Of a stretch of DNA of 64,000 bases, positions 42,574 to 51,067 are shown in pieces; the first letter of the stretch is position 1, and each line of letters begins with the position of its first letter. Origin of the DNA: Neisseria sp. 83E34 (lineage in GTDB: Bacteria; Pseudomonadota; Gammaproteobacteria; Burkholderiales; Neisseriaceae); the NCBI RefSeq assembly GCF_001308015.1, contig NZ_LGYH01000002.1, forward strand, positions 186,001-250,000, read 5' to 3'. A program made the position numbers and the translations under genes. Below the pieces are notes generated by a model. It was not told the DNA's origin. It made no database searches and saw only the letters and a program-made list of their open reading frames with translations.

Positions 42574-44063
42574 GCTGCGTTCCCTCCGGCTGCCAATGCC
42601 ATGATTTTTTCCTGGTCAGCCTCTTTGGTATTCAAAATGCCGTTCAGACGGCCTTCACACATCACCGCAACGCGGTCAGACACGCCGAGCACTTCCGGCA
42701 GCTCAGACGAAATCATGATGATGGCTACGCCTTCACGGCTTAATTCATTGATAATGCGATAAATTTCGGCTTTTCCGCCCACATCCACGCCGCGCGTAGG
42801 TTCGTCGAGAATCAAAATTTCCGGCAACTGCATCAACCATTTGGCCAACACCACTTTTTGTTGGTTGCCGCCGGAAAGACGGCGCACGGCTTCTTCGGTG
42901 TCGGCAACTTTGATTTTCAGCTTCTCAACCGCCTGTTTGATGTAGCTTTTTTCGCGGGCGCGGTCGACCATGCCGTTTTTCACGGGCAGATGCACCAGCG
43001 TGCTGTTTTCGCGTACGCTCATGCCGAGAATCAGCCCTTTGGCTTTGCGGTCTTCGGTAACGTAAGCGATTTTGTGGTTGATGGCGTGGCGCGGGCTTTT
43101 AATCTGAACGGGTTGGCCGTTGATTTTGATTTCGCCTTCCGTCAGCGGCGAGAGGCCGAATAGGGTATTGGCGATTTCCGTCCGGCCTGAGCCGATGAGT
43201 CCGGCGAACGCCAAAATTTCGCCGGCGCGCACTTCAAAGCTGATACCGCTGATGTTGAGGCCGTCTGAAAGATTGCTGACTTGCAGTTTCACTTCTCCGA
43301 TACGGCTGTCGCGCTCTGGGAAACGTTCGTTCAGTTCCCGTCCCACCATCATGCGGACAACATCGTCGAAATGCGTGTCGCCAATCTCTTTAGTGCCGAC
43401 TGAAATGCCGTCGCGCAATACGGTAATGCGTTGGCAAATTTGAAAAATTTCCTCCATACGGTGCGACACGTAAACCAAACCGACGCCTTTTTCGGCAAGC
43501 TGCCGCACAATCACAAACAGCCGCTGGATTTCAGGCTCGGTTAAGGCTGCGGTCGGCTCGTCCATGATGATGACTTTCGCATCAATGGAAAGCGCACGGG
43601 CGATTTCGACCAATTGCTGTTGGCCTACCGACAACTCTTTAATCAAAGTATCTGGGCCGAAGTTGGCCTGCAACGCGGCAAGCTGCTCGGTCACAATTTT
43701 GGCCATTTCCTGCTTTTGCAGTACGCCGTGTTTGACGATTTCGCGCCCCAGAAAAAAGTTTTCCGCCACCGTCATTTCCGGCAGCAGGTTGAGTTCTTGG
43801 TGGATGATGGCAATGCCGAGTTTTTGTGCGTCAACAGGGGTTTTGATGGTTTCTTCACGACCGTCAATCGATACCCGGCCTTCTTCGGCCTGATAAATGC
43901 CGGTAAGTATTTTCATCAAAGTGGATTTGCCTGCGCCGTTCTCGCCCATCAGGGCATGCACTTCGCCGGCGCGCAAATCAAAGTCCACACCGCGCAGCAC
44001 CTGCACGGGGCCGAAGGATTTATTGATTTGCCGCATTTCCACCAATAATCTTGGCTGGTTCAT
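42570..44063 (-). CDS. rbsA: Ribose ABC transporter ATP-binding protein
   Basis: Two-domain ATPase of the ribose importer, 497 residues. The first cassette has Walker A MGENGAGKSTLMKILTG (residues 39-55), signature LSVGQQQLVEIARAL, and Walker B VIIMDEPTAAL. The second has the degenerate Walker A LIGSGRTEIA typical of sugar ATPases, the signature RLSGGNQQKVVLAKWL, and ILILDEPTRGVDVG. AG-type DUS sequences lie inside at about 43259 and 42643, unlike the TG dialect of the neighbours. It shares one base with the rbsD stop (TAATG). Confidence 0.95.
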   Translation of the reverse strand: MNQPRLLVEMRQINKSFGPVQVLRGVDFDLRAGEVHALMGENGAGKSTLMKILTGIYQAEEGRVSIDGREETIKTPVDAQKLGIAIIHQELNLLPEMTVAENFFLGREIVKHGVLQKQEMAKIVTEQLAALQANFGPDTLIKELSVGQQQLVEIARALSIDAKVIIMDEPTAALTEPEIQRLFVIVRQLAEKGVGLVYVSHRMEEIFQICQRITVLRDGISVGTKEIGDTHFDDVVRMMVGRELNERFPERDSRIGEVKLQVSNLSDGLNISGISFEVRAGEILAFAGLIGSGRTEIANTLFGLSPLTEGEIKINGQPVQIKSPRHAINHKIAYVTEDRKAKGLILGMSVRENSTLVHLPVKNGMVDRAREKSYIKQAVEKLKIKVADTEEAVRRLSGGNQQKVVLAKWLMQLPEILILDEPTRGVDVGGKAEIYRIINELSREGVAIIMISSELPEVLGVSDRVAVMCEGRLNGILNTKEADQEKIMALAAGGNAA

Positions 44064-44464
44064 TAAAACGGAACTCCGGAGTGAAGAATAATATTGGTGT
44101 AAGGCGTTACGTCGCCGGTACGCACGACGGCGCGGGCGGTTTGAGAAAGCTGCTTGAGCGTTTCGTGGGTAACGGTGTCGGTTTGAATCCGGTTATTTTC
44201 TGCGTGGTCGCGGGCGAAACGCCATAAATCGGGACTGCGCGTTTCGGTTTCTTCGGCCAGCGTGATCTTTTCCAAGCAGATTTCCTGTAACACCGCATCC
44301 AGCACCTGCCTAAGCTTAGGCACGCCTAAGCTGACGGCCAAATCGATGCAAGGCACGCCGTGGGGCACGGGCAAACCGGCGTCACCGATGACCAGCATAT
44401 CGCCGTGCCCTAATGAGGCAATGAGTTTGGACAGCTCCGCGTTGAGTACGCCTGTCTTTTTCAT
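44063..44464 (-). CDS. rbsD: D-ribose pyranase
   Basis: Converts beta-D-ribopyranose to the furanose form for phosphorylation. The ATG at 44464 (MKKTGVLNAELSKLIASLGH) matches the family start, and an upstream ATG at 44521 is not needed. The active-site segments are GHGDMLVIGDAGLPVPHGV with the catalytic His/Asp pair, and DVTPYTNIILHSGVPF at the C-terminus. It is 133 residues. It is first in rbsDACB. Neither a ribokinase nor an RbsR regulator follows within the window. Confidence 0.94.
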   Translation of the reverse strand: MKKTGVLNAELSKLIASLGHGDMLVIGDAGLPVPHGVPCIDLAVSLGVPKLRQVLDAVLQEICLEKITLAEETETRSPDLWRFARDHAENNRIQTDTVTHETLKQLSQTARAVVRTGDVTPYTNIILHSGVPF

Positions 44465-44655
44465 GATGGTTCCTTCGCGTAAATTCTCTGTTGTGTTTAT
44501 GATGGTGGAACGCCGAAGCAATTGATTTTTTTGATTGTAATTGGAATTACCTCCGATTACAAAGCGTAAGTATAATGGCTGGTTTGACTGTATTTCAACG
44601 GATATTTAGGAAATGGCCGGTTTTTGTTAAGGCGGTTTTGCAAAGCATCGACAGT

Positions 44656-44695
44656 AACAATGCCTGTCTGAAAACTTTTTCAGACAGGCATTGTT
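44656..44695. terminator. Inverted DUS hairpin, likely ubiG terminator
   Basis: AACAATGCCTGTCTGAAA pairs with its complement, about 20 bp past the ubiG stop on the minus strand. Confidence 0.8.
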
Positions 44696-44716
44696 GCGTT
44701 GAAGCGGGAGAAAAGC

Positions 44717-45439
44717 TTACACCGGTTTGCAGGCAATCATGTAGTTCACATCGGTGTTGTCGTTTAAAGAATAAACTTTGGTCAGCGGGTTGTAGCCCAT
44801 GCCCTTGGTGTCCACCACGTCAAGGCCGGCTTGGCGGCACATGCGTGCGAGCTCGGAGGGGGTGATGAATTTTTTCCAGTCGTGCGTGCCTTTGGGCACG
44901 AGGTTTAAAATGTATTCGGCGCCGAGAATGGCGTGAACGTAGGATTTCGGGTTGCGGTTGATGGTGGAGAAAAACACCATGCCGTCGGGTTTCACCAGTT
45001 TGGCACAGGCGCGGATGATGGAAGCGGGGTCGGGAACGTGTTCCATCATTTCCATGCAGGTTACGATGTCGTAGCTGTGCGGGGCTTCGGCGGCCAAATC
45101 TTCCACGCTGATGCAGCGGTATTTCAGGTTGCCCACGCCGGATTCGAGCGCGTGCAGCTCGGCGATTTTCAGCGACTTTTCGGCCATATCGATGCCGGTT
45201 ACGGCTTCTGCACCCAGTTTGGCCATACTTTCAGACAGGATACCGCCGCCGCAGCCGACATCCAGCACGTATTTTCCGGCCAGCTGCCCGTGCCGGTCGA
45301 TATAGCCCAGCCGCAGGGGGTTGATGTCGTGCAGCGGTTTGAATTCGCCCGTGGTATCCCACCATTTGTGGGCGAGGCGGCTGAATTTGTCGATTTCGGC
45401 ATCGTCTACATTACGTTCGGTTTCGGTGTGCTGATCCAT
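44717..45439 (-). CDS. ubiG: Ubiquinone biosynthesis O-methyltransferase
   Basis: SAM-dependent enzyme carrying out both O-methylations of ubiquinone synthesis. It is 240 residues. It opens with [20 protein letters not shown] and [10 protein letters not shown]. The SAM-binding motif I is [19 protein letters not shown] (residues 58-76), followed by [30 protein letters not shown] and [12 protein letters not shown]. The membrane-association region FIPSELARM-like ([13 protein letters not shown]) is present. It stands alone. Confidence 0.95.
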   Translation of the reverse strand: MDQHTETERNVDDAEIDKFSRLAHKWWDTTGEFKPLHDINPLRLGYIDRHGQLAGKYVLDVGCGGGILSESMAKLGAEAVTGIDMAEKSLKIAELHALESGVGNLKYRCISVEDLAAEAPHSYDIVTCMEMMEHVPDPASIIRACAKLVKPDGMVFFSTINRNPKSYVHAILGAEYILNLVPKGTHDWKKFITPSELARMCRQAGLDVVDTKGMGYNPLTKVYSLNDNTDVNYMIACKPV

Positions 45440-45522
45440 GGTTTGCTCGTTGGAAGAATGAAAGATTGGCGGTATTTTAACCCAGATTGCGCAGGGGCGC
45501 AGGCGGCTTGTCGGGCCGGTTG

Positions 45523-45556
45523 ATGCCTGTCTGAAAAAGTGATTTCAGACAGGCAT
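45523..45556. repeat. Inverted DUS pair upstream of ubiG
   Basis: Perfect facing TG-type DUS copies with a short loop; no gene ends immediately before it. Confidence 0.65.
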
Positions 45557-45856
45557 TTATGAGCCGGTTCATGCTGCAATATCTGACCACGATATGAATT
45601 GCTGGCGGAATACTGACGCACCGCTGCTGCGCTATTCTGTCGGACGGAGGCAATATCCGATTTAAGAGCGGGCACACAAGCTGCTTGCTTAAAGCATTCA
45701 TACGGAGTAAAGGCAAAGGGCTGCCCGACAGGGTTCGAATCCCGCAGAAGTACAACTTATGCCCCGTACAAGTGATGCAGAAAAGCGTATCGTGCATTGT
45801 TACAACCGCGTGTCGGCTTGTAAAGGATGAGGGCGGGTGGAGAGGGAAACGGTTTG

Positions 45857-45886
45857 ATGCCTGTCTGAAAGCTTTCAGACAGGCAT
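45857..45886. repeat. Inverted DUS pair
   Basis: ATGCCTGTCTGAAAG faces its exact complement with no loop spacer to speak of (AAAGCTTT centre), inside a gene-free stretch. Confidence 0.65.
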
Positions 45887-46046
45887 TCTTGTTGGGGACA
45901 TTAATGAATTCCACGGCATGATTCTGCATGGTCTTTATATGTGTAAATGGCGTTCACGGTTACCGCATTCATTCAACCAATCAACTATACCGAGCCGGAT
46001 AATGGTACACTTGCCGCCTTGTTGCCAAGAGTGAAAACATTTGAAA

Positions 46047-46586
46047 ATGAGAAGAATATTGTCATCGCTGCCGGTGTGGATTGTGTTGGCGGATATGCTT
46101 TACGGGTTTTCCGCCAACCTGGCCAAAAGCCTGCATCTGAACCAACAGGAATTGCCCAAAGACGGGCTGCCCGTTGCGCCCGAAATCGCGTTTAACGGAT
46201 TGCAAGTGCTGGCAAACGGCGGCATGGTGCTGATTGTGGGCTTCGGGTTGCTGGTGTTGCTACGGCTCAACCGCACCGTGTTGCAAAAGCGCGTGATGGA
46301 TATCGGCTTTTTCTCCACGCTGGGCTTGCTTGCCGTGCTGGCATTTTCATTGGGTTCGCTATGGGAATGGGCGTGGGCCGTGGTGAAGATGGCGGGCGGG
46401 CAGCAGGTGGTATCGTTTTCTAATCCGCGCTACCTGATTGTAGCGCTGTGCCTTCCCTGGATTGCCATACTCGCTATCCTGCGCTTGGCCGGTTGGTACC
46501 GCTTGAGCAGGCGGCAAGAGCGGTTGATGGCAGCCCAAACGGGTTATGTGCCGGCCGAAGAAGAAACGCCGCCGCAAAACGGATGA
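46047..46586 (+). CDS. Unrecognised membrane protein
   Basis: 179 residues from the ATG at 46047 (MRRILSSLPVWIVLADMLYG). A TTG two codons upstream is less likely. Four hydrophobic segments are visible: the N-terminal helix, GGMVLIVGFGLLVLLRL, FFSTLGLLAVLAFSLGSLW, and YLIVALCLPWIAILAILRL. A charged C-terminal tail (SRRQERLMAAQ) follows. I cannot name a family. It ends 11 bp before a DUS and just upstream of the rnpB promoter. Confidence 0.65.
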   Translation: MRRILSSLPVWIVLADMLYGFSANLAKSLHLNQQELPKDGLPVAPEIAFNGLQVLANGGMVLIVGFGLLVLLRLNRTVLQKRVMDIGFFSTLGLLAVLAFSLGSLWEWAWAVVKMAGGQQVVSFSNPRYLIVALCLPWIAILAILRLAGWYRLSRRQERLMAAQTGYVPAEEETPPQNG

Positions 46587-46623
46587 TGCCTGTCTGAACC
46601 CCAATGCCGCTGCAACTTCATGC

Positions 46624-46629
46624 TATAAT
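46624..46629 (+). promoter_or_regulatory. -10 element of rnpB
   Basis: A perfect TATAAT lies seven bases before the predicted 5' end of RNase P RNA. No good -35 hexamer is seen 16-18 bp upstream. Confidence 0.6.
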
Positions 46630-46635
46630 CGCCGC

Positions 46636-47006
46636 CGCATACAGGTAAAACAGGCAATCGCCGCGCAAGGCTTCGCGCCTTGCGGGGAGGAAAGTCCGGG
46701 CTCCGAAGAGCAGAATGCCGGCTAACGGCCGGGCGCAGCAATGCGACGGAAAGTGGAACAGAAAGCAATACCGCCGATGGCTGCTTTGCGCAGCACAGGT
46801 AAGGGTGAAAAGGTGCGGTAAGAGCGCACCGTGCACTTGGTAACAAGGCGCAGCAGGCTAAACCCCATTCGGAGCAAGACCAAACAGAACACCATGACGC
46901 TGCTCGCCGAGTGTTCGGGTAGGTTGCTGGAGCGCATCAGCAATGGTGCGACTAGAGGAATGATTGCCCAACGACAGAACCCGGCTTATCGTTTTGCCTG
47001 TATGCC
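46636..47006 (+). ncRNA. rnpB: RNase P RNA, bacterial type A
   Basis: Catalytic RNA that matures the 5' ends of tRNAs. Universal conserved segments are present: GAGGAAAGTCCGGGCTCC near 46687, GCAGCAATGCGACGGAAAG near 46734, and the 3' conserved AGAGGAATGATTGCCCAACG with ACAGAACCCGGCTTA near 46954-46987. P1 can be drawn from GCATACAGGTAAAAC (46637-46651) pairing with GTTTTGCCTGTATGC (46991-47005). This fixes both ends to within a few bases. The length of about 370 nt is normal. A perfect TATAAT precedes it and an inverted DUS follows. Confidence 0.95.
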
Positions 47007-47029
47007 TTTATTTTTTATTAAGAATTGAA

Positions 47030-47076
47030 CAATGCCTGTCTGAAAACTCGTACAGCTCGTTTTCGGACAGGCATTG
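47030..47076. terminator. Inverted DUS hairpin between rnpB and the FKBP gene
   Basis: A forward DUS faces a reverse copy with one substitution (TTCGGACAGGCA), with a 17-nt palindromic loop (CTCGTACAGCTCG). It lies between convergent transcripts and can serve both. Confidence 0.75.
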
Positions 47077-47098
47077 GCTTATCCACGGTGCAAACCGG

Positions 47099-47425
47099 TC
47101 AATCGTGCACTTTCAGCAGCTCCACTTCGAATACCAGCGTGGCATTGGGCGGAATCACGCCGCCGGCACCACGCGCACCATAACCCATTTCCGGCGGAAT
47201 GGTCAGCTTGCGTTTGCCGCCTTCTTTCATGCCGCCGAAGCCTTCGTCCCAGCCGACAATCACTTGGCCCACGCCCAAAGTGATGGTAAGCGGCTGGCTG
47301 CGGTCGATGCTGGAATCGAACTTGGTACCGTCTTCCAGCCAGCCGGTGTAATGCACGGTAATTTCTTTACCTTTTACGGCTTCTTTGCCGCTGCCGGTTT
47401 CGATGTCTTCAATCTTCAGGCTCAT
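47099..47425 (-). CDS. FKBP-type peptidyl-prolyl cis-trans isomerase
   Basis: A single-domain FKBP of 108 residues without a signal peptide, so cytoplasmic as read. The whole fold is present: [20 protein letters not shown] (residues 22-41), [20 protein letters not shown] (45-64), [20 protein letters not shown], and [17 protein letters not shown]. The drug/proline-pocket residues (Tyr in VHYTG, Asp in KFDSS, Trp in GWDEG, Tyr in MGYGAR) are all kept. It is monocistronic. Confidence 0.94.
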   Translation of the reverse strand: MSLKIEDIETGSGKEAVKGKEITVHYTGWLEDGTKFDSSIDRSQPLTITLGVGQVIVGWDEGFGGMKEGGKRKLTIPPEMGYGARGAGGVIPPNATLVFEVELLKVHD

Positions 47426-47474
47426 AAACGCTCCTTACTGTTGCGGGTTGGAAATGCCCGAAGCGTAACACAGT

Positions 47475-47705
47475 TCAGCTGCCTACGCATTGGTGCAGCG
47501 GGATTTTGCTTTTCTTGGGCGAACGAATGCCTTTTTTGCGCTCATAGCGGTTCCATGCTTTTTCATGGAAATAAAACACCACGGTATTGGCAAGCGGCTC
47601 AATCAGTGCCACCGCGCCGGAAATACCGATGCTGCCGGTAAGCAGATAAGCGATGCTGAAGGCAACGCCGAAGTGTAAAATAGCAAAAGTAATGGTTTTC
47701 AACAT
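47475..47705 (-). CDS. DUF2061-like small membrane protein
   Basis: 76 residues. MLKTITFAILHFGVAFSIAY and TGSIGISGAVALIEPLANTV give two predicted membrane segments. The motif VVFYFHEKAWNRYERKKG is typical of the DUF2061 family (function unknown). It lies 50 bp upstream of the FKBP gene on the same strand and may share a transcript. Confidence 0.75.
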   Translation of the reverse strand: MLKTITFAILHFGVAFSIAYLLTGSIGISGAVALIEPLANTVVFYFHEKAWNRYERKKGIRSPKKSKIPLHQCVGS

Positions 47706-47862
47706 AATTTTAGAGTGGTTTGTGTTTTAATAATGAAACACAATATCACTTGCGATTAAAAAAGCCCATGTGATTTTCTTAATCTATTGTTAGTTAAAAT
47801 AAATCGATAATAATATTTTTATTTAAAAATATTAAAACGCAATGATTCAAAAGGCTCAAAAA

Positions 47863-48810
47863 ATGTTCAATATCGTGATTCTCGACCGAGATACCTTGCC
47901 CGGCCAAGCTTTCCAACCCGAATGCCCGCATACGCTCACCGAATATCCTTACACCGAGCCGGAAAACACCGCCGAACGGATTGCCGGAGCCGATGTCATC
48001 ATTACCAATAAAGTGGTGATTAATGCGCAACATATCGCCGACAACCCGCAGCTCAAGCTGATTGCCATTGCCGCCACCGGTTATGACAATGTTGATATTC
48101 AAGCCGCCCAAGCAGCGGGCGTAACCGTGTGCAACATCCGCGCTTACGGCAACGAATCGGTGGCCGAACATGCGTTTATGCTGATGATTGCCCTGATGCG
48201 CAACCTGCCCGCATACCAGCGCGACGTGGCCGCTGGCGTATGGGAGCAGGCGCGTTTTTTCTGCCACTTCGGCGCACCCATGCGTGATTTGAATGGCAAA
48301 ACACTGGCGATTTTCGGGCGCGGCAATATCGGCAAGATGCTGGCCGGTTATGCGGAGGCGTTTAAAATGAACGTGGTGTTCGGGGAACACAAACATGCTT
48401 CAACCGTGCGCGAAGGGTATGTGCCATTTGAAGAAGCCATCCGCAGCGCCGATGTGGTTTCCCTGCATTGCCCGCTCAACCCGCAAACGCGTAATATGAT
48501 AGGCGAGGCCGAGCTGCAAAACATGAAACCCGGCGCTATCCTGATTAACTGCGGACGCGGCGGCCTAGTCGACGAACACGCCCTGATTGCCGCGCTGAAA
48601 TACGGCGCGCTGGGCGGCGCCGGTTTCGACGTGCTCACCGAAGAGCCGCCGCGCAACGGCAACCCTCTGCTCAAAACCCGTCTGCCCAACCTGATTGTCA
48701 CGCCGCATATGGCTTGGGGCAGCATCGAAGCACGCAACCGTTTGTTTGATATTCTGCGTGAAAATGTGGAGCGGTTTGTAGAGGGTAAGCCGCAGAATGT
48801 GGTGGTGTAG
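47863..48810 (+). CDS. D-2-hydroxyacid dehydrogenase (HprA/glycerate dehydrogenase-like)
   Basis: NAD(P)-dependent dehydrogenase of D-2-hydroxyacids, probably hydroxypyruvate/glycerate. I prefer the ATG at 47863 (MFNIVILDRDTLPG) because AAGG lies before it; an ATG at 47842 adds seven residues without a ribosome-binding site. Motifs are LKLIAIAATGYDNVDIQAA, YGNESVAEHAFMLMIALMRN and the Rossmann loop LAIFGRGNIGKMLAGYAE (near residue 147). The catalytic Arg is in LINCGRGGLVDEHAL (near 230), the Glu in DVLTEEPP, and the His in TPHMAWGSIEAR (near 285). About 315 residues. Confidence 0.85.
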   Translation: MFNIVILDRDTLPGQAFQPECPHTLTEYPYTEPENTAERIAGADVIITNKVVINAQHIADNPQLKLIAIAATGYDNVDIQAAQAAGVTVCNIRAYGNESVAEHAFMLMIALMRNLPAYQRDVAAGVWEQARFFCHFGAPMRDLNGKTLAIFGRGNIGKMLAGYAEAFKMNVVFGEHKHASTVREGYVPFEEAIRSADVVSLHCPLNPQTRNMIGEAELQNMKPGAILINCGRGGLVDEHALIAALKYGALGGAGFDVLTEEPPRNGNPLLKTRLPNLIVTPHMAWGSIEARNRLFDILRENVERFVEGKPQNVVV

Positions 48811-48817
48811 CTGAATA

Positions 48818-48851
48818 ATGCCTGTCTGAAAAGATGGATTCAGACAGGCAT
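48818..48851 (+). terminator. Inverted DUS hairpin after the hydroxyacid dehydrogenase gene
   Basis: Perfect facing DUS copies, 7 bp after the stop codon. Confidence 0.8.
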
Positions 48852-48931
48852 ACTGTTCAATGCTAAAATATCACCTTAAATACACACAGAGGGCGGGCAT
48901 ACTTGCCGGCCCGCTTTTCATTGCCGCCAAC

Positions 48932-51067
48932 ATGCTGACCGATCTAGAAAAAAATGCCATCCGCGACCATTACCGCGCCATTTCCGAAAACCTGCCGCAG
49001 TTCACGCCGCGTCCTTCGCAGCGCGAAATGATTGCGGCCGTGGCCAATGCGTTTTCACGCAGCAAAGTGCGGGAAGAGGGCGAAGAAACGCCCGTGCGCG
49101 AGGGAGAAAGTATCGCCGTTATCGAAGGGCCCACCGGTGTGGGCAAGTCGCTGGCTTACTTGCTGGCGGGCGGCATTATGGCGCAAACGCGCGGCAAGCG
49201 TCTGATTGTATCGAGCGCCACCGTGGCTTTGCAGGAGCAACTGGTTAACCGTGATTTGCCTTTTCTGGTGGAAAAAAGCGGCCTTGAATTAAGCTTCGCG
49301 CTCGCCAAAGGCCGCGGCCGTTATCTGTGCCCTTATAAGCTCTACCAGCTCACCCAAACCAATGCGCAAACCAACCTTTTGGGTTTTGAAGATGTGCCTT
49401 CCGTGATGTTCAGTGATAAACCGAGTTCGGAAGATTTGGATACTTTGCGCAAAATGGCGGACGAGTTTGCCGCCCGCCGCTTCAATGGCGATCGCGATAC
49501 TTGGCCGGAAAAAATCCCCGATAAATTATGGTTTCAAGTGACCAACGACAGGCACGGCTGTCTGAAAGCCGCCTGCCCCAACCGCCCGGAGTGCCCGTTT
49601 TTCTTAGCGCGGGAAACGTTGGAAACCGTGGATGTGGTGGTGGCCAACCATGATTTGCTGCTTTCCGACATCAGCATGGGCGGCGGCGTGATACTGCCCG
49701 CACCTGAAAACAGTTTCTATTGTATTGACGAAGCACACCATCTGCCCAAAAAAGCCCTCAGCCGCTTCGCCGCGGAGCATTCGGTAAACCTGGCGATGTG
49801 GACGGTGGAAAAACTGCCCGCCATTGTGAACAAAGTGGCCGCGCTGACCGACAAAACCGAGCCGGCAAACTTGGCCGATGAAGCCGCCGCCAGCTTGCAG
49901 GAAAGCCTGTCTGAATGGTTGTTTCATCTTAGCAGCGAACCGAAATTGGATTTAAGCGGCAAAGATAATGACCCTGTTTGGCTGTGGGAAGACGGCAAAA
50001 TTCCGCCTGATTTGGCTTTGCTGGTCTCCAACACGCACACCGCGGCCAAAAGCCTGTTAAAAAACATATATAGCTTAAGCGATGCGCTGGCCGCCGCACG
50101 CCGCGATAAAGACAAAGACGGCCCGCTAATCGACCGCCTCACCGGCGAATTCGGCCTTTTTGTGGCGCGTGTCGAACAAATTGCCGCTGTGTGGGAATTG
50201 ATGGCGACCGAGCCGGAGGAAGGGCAGGAGCCGCTGGCCAAATGGGTAGAGCGAAAAACCGGCGACAAAAACGACTATATATTCAATGCCAGCCCCATCA
50301 GCAGCGCAGGCCATCTGGCCAACGGTTTATGGCGCCGCGCCGCAGGTGCCTTATTAACCTCGGCTACCTTGCGCTCACTGGGCAATTTCGACCTGCTGTT
50401 GCGCCAAACAGGCCTGATATGGCTGCCCGATACCACCACGCTGGCTTTGCAAAGCCCGTTTAATTTTGCCGGGCAAGGCGAGCTTTATATTCCGCCGTTG
50501 GCCGCCAGCCCGAAAACGCCGGATGCGCACACCGATGCCATTGTCGAATGGCTGCCCAAGCTGGTATCAGCCGAAGAAGCTATCGGCACGCTGGTGTTGT
50601 TTACCTCGAAAAAACAGATGAACGAAGTGGCCATGCGCTTGCCGGAAAGCCATTTGCCTTATCTTTTGATACAGGGGGAAATCCCCAAAGCCGTTCTGTT
50701 GCAAAAGCATTACGAAGCGATTGCAGCAGGCCGCCCCAGTATCATTTTCGGGCTGGACAGCTTCGCCGAAGGCTTGGATTTGCCCGGCGATGCCTGCGTG
50801 CAGGTTATCATCGCCAAATTGCCGTTTTCCATGCCCGATAACCCGATTGAAAAAACACAAAGCCGCTGGATTGAGCAGCGCGGCGGCACACCGTTTATGG
50901 AAATTACCGTACCGGAAGCCAGCATCAAGTTGGTGCAGGCCGTGGGCAGGCTTATCCGCACAGAGCGCGACTACGGCCGCGTAACCATCCTTGACACCCG
51001 AATCCAAACCCATGCTTACGGCAAACGCCTGCTCGCTTGCCTACCACCGTTTAAGCGGATAGGTTGA
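48932..51067 (+). CDS. dinG: ATP-dependent DNA helicase DinG
   Basis: XPD-like 5'-to-3' superfamily-2 helicase with an iron-sulphur cluster that unwinds R-loops and D-loops. The ATG at 48932 (MLTDLEKNAIRDHYRAIS) matches the family; an upstream in-frame start at 48860 adds unrelated residues. PRPSQREMIAAVA is the Q-motif region. Walker A is IEGPTGVGKSLAYLLAGG (near residue 66). The four-Cys cluster spans GRYLCPYKLY and HGCLKAACPNRPECPFF. The DEAH box is YCIDEAHHLPKKAL (near 270). VQAVGRLIRTERDYG (near 672) is motif VI. It is 711 residues. Confidence 0.95.
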   Translation: MLTDLEKNAIRDHYRAISENLPQFTPRPSQREMIAAVANAFSRSKVREEGEETPVREGESIAVIEGPTGVGKSLAYLLAGGIMAQTRGKRLIVSSATVALQEQLVNRDLPFLVEKSGLELSFALAKGRGRYLCPYKLYQLTQTNAQTNLLGFEDVPSVMFSDKPSSEDLDTLRKMADEFAARRFNGDRDTWPEKIPDKLWFQVTNDRHGCLKAACPNRPECPFFLARETLETVDVVVANHDLLLSDISMGGGVILPAPENSFYCIDEAHHLPKKALSRFAAEHSVNLAMWTVEKLPAIVNKVAALTDKTEPANLADEAAASLQESLSEWLFHLSSEPKLDLSGKDNDPVWLWEDGKIPPDLALLVSNTHTAAKSLLKNIYSLSDALAAARRDKDKDGPLIDRLTGEFGLFVARVEQIAAVWELMATEPEEGQEPLAKWVERKTGDKNDYIFNASPISSAGHLANGLWRRAAGALLTSATLRSLGNFDLLLRQTGLIWLPDTTTLALQSPFNFAGQGELYIPPLAASPKTPDAHTDAIVEWLPKLVSAEEAIGTLVLFTSKKQMNEVAMRLPESHLPYLLIQGEIPKAVLLQKHYEAIAAGRPSIIFGLDSFAEGLDLPGDACVQVIIAKLPFSMPDNPIEKTQSRWIEQRGGTPFMEITVPEASIKLVQAVGRLIRTERDYGRVTILDTRIQTHAYGKRLLACLPPFKRIG

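Larger units (their letters stand above)
45440..46046. other. 607-bp intergenic region
   Basis: It contains two inverted DUS hairpins (45523-45556 and 45857-45886) and no convincing gene. A tRNA-like T-arm sequence GGGTTCGAATCCC occurs near 45730, without the rest of a cloverleaf. Short reading frames across it lack ribosome-binding sites or recognisable content. Confidence 0.5.

Noticed and set aside
45720-45745. tRNA-like T-arm GGGTTCGAATCCC
   Set aside because: Only the loop and three base pairs fit. No acceptor stem, D arm or anticodon arm can be drawn around it.
45685-45921. 78-codon reading frame
   Set aside because: It spans an inverted DUS hairpin and encodes DUS-derived peptide (ACLKAFRQAF). 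There is no ribosome-binding site and no coherent domain.
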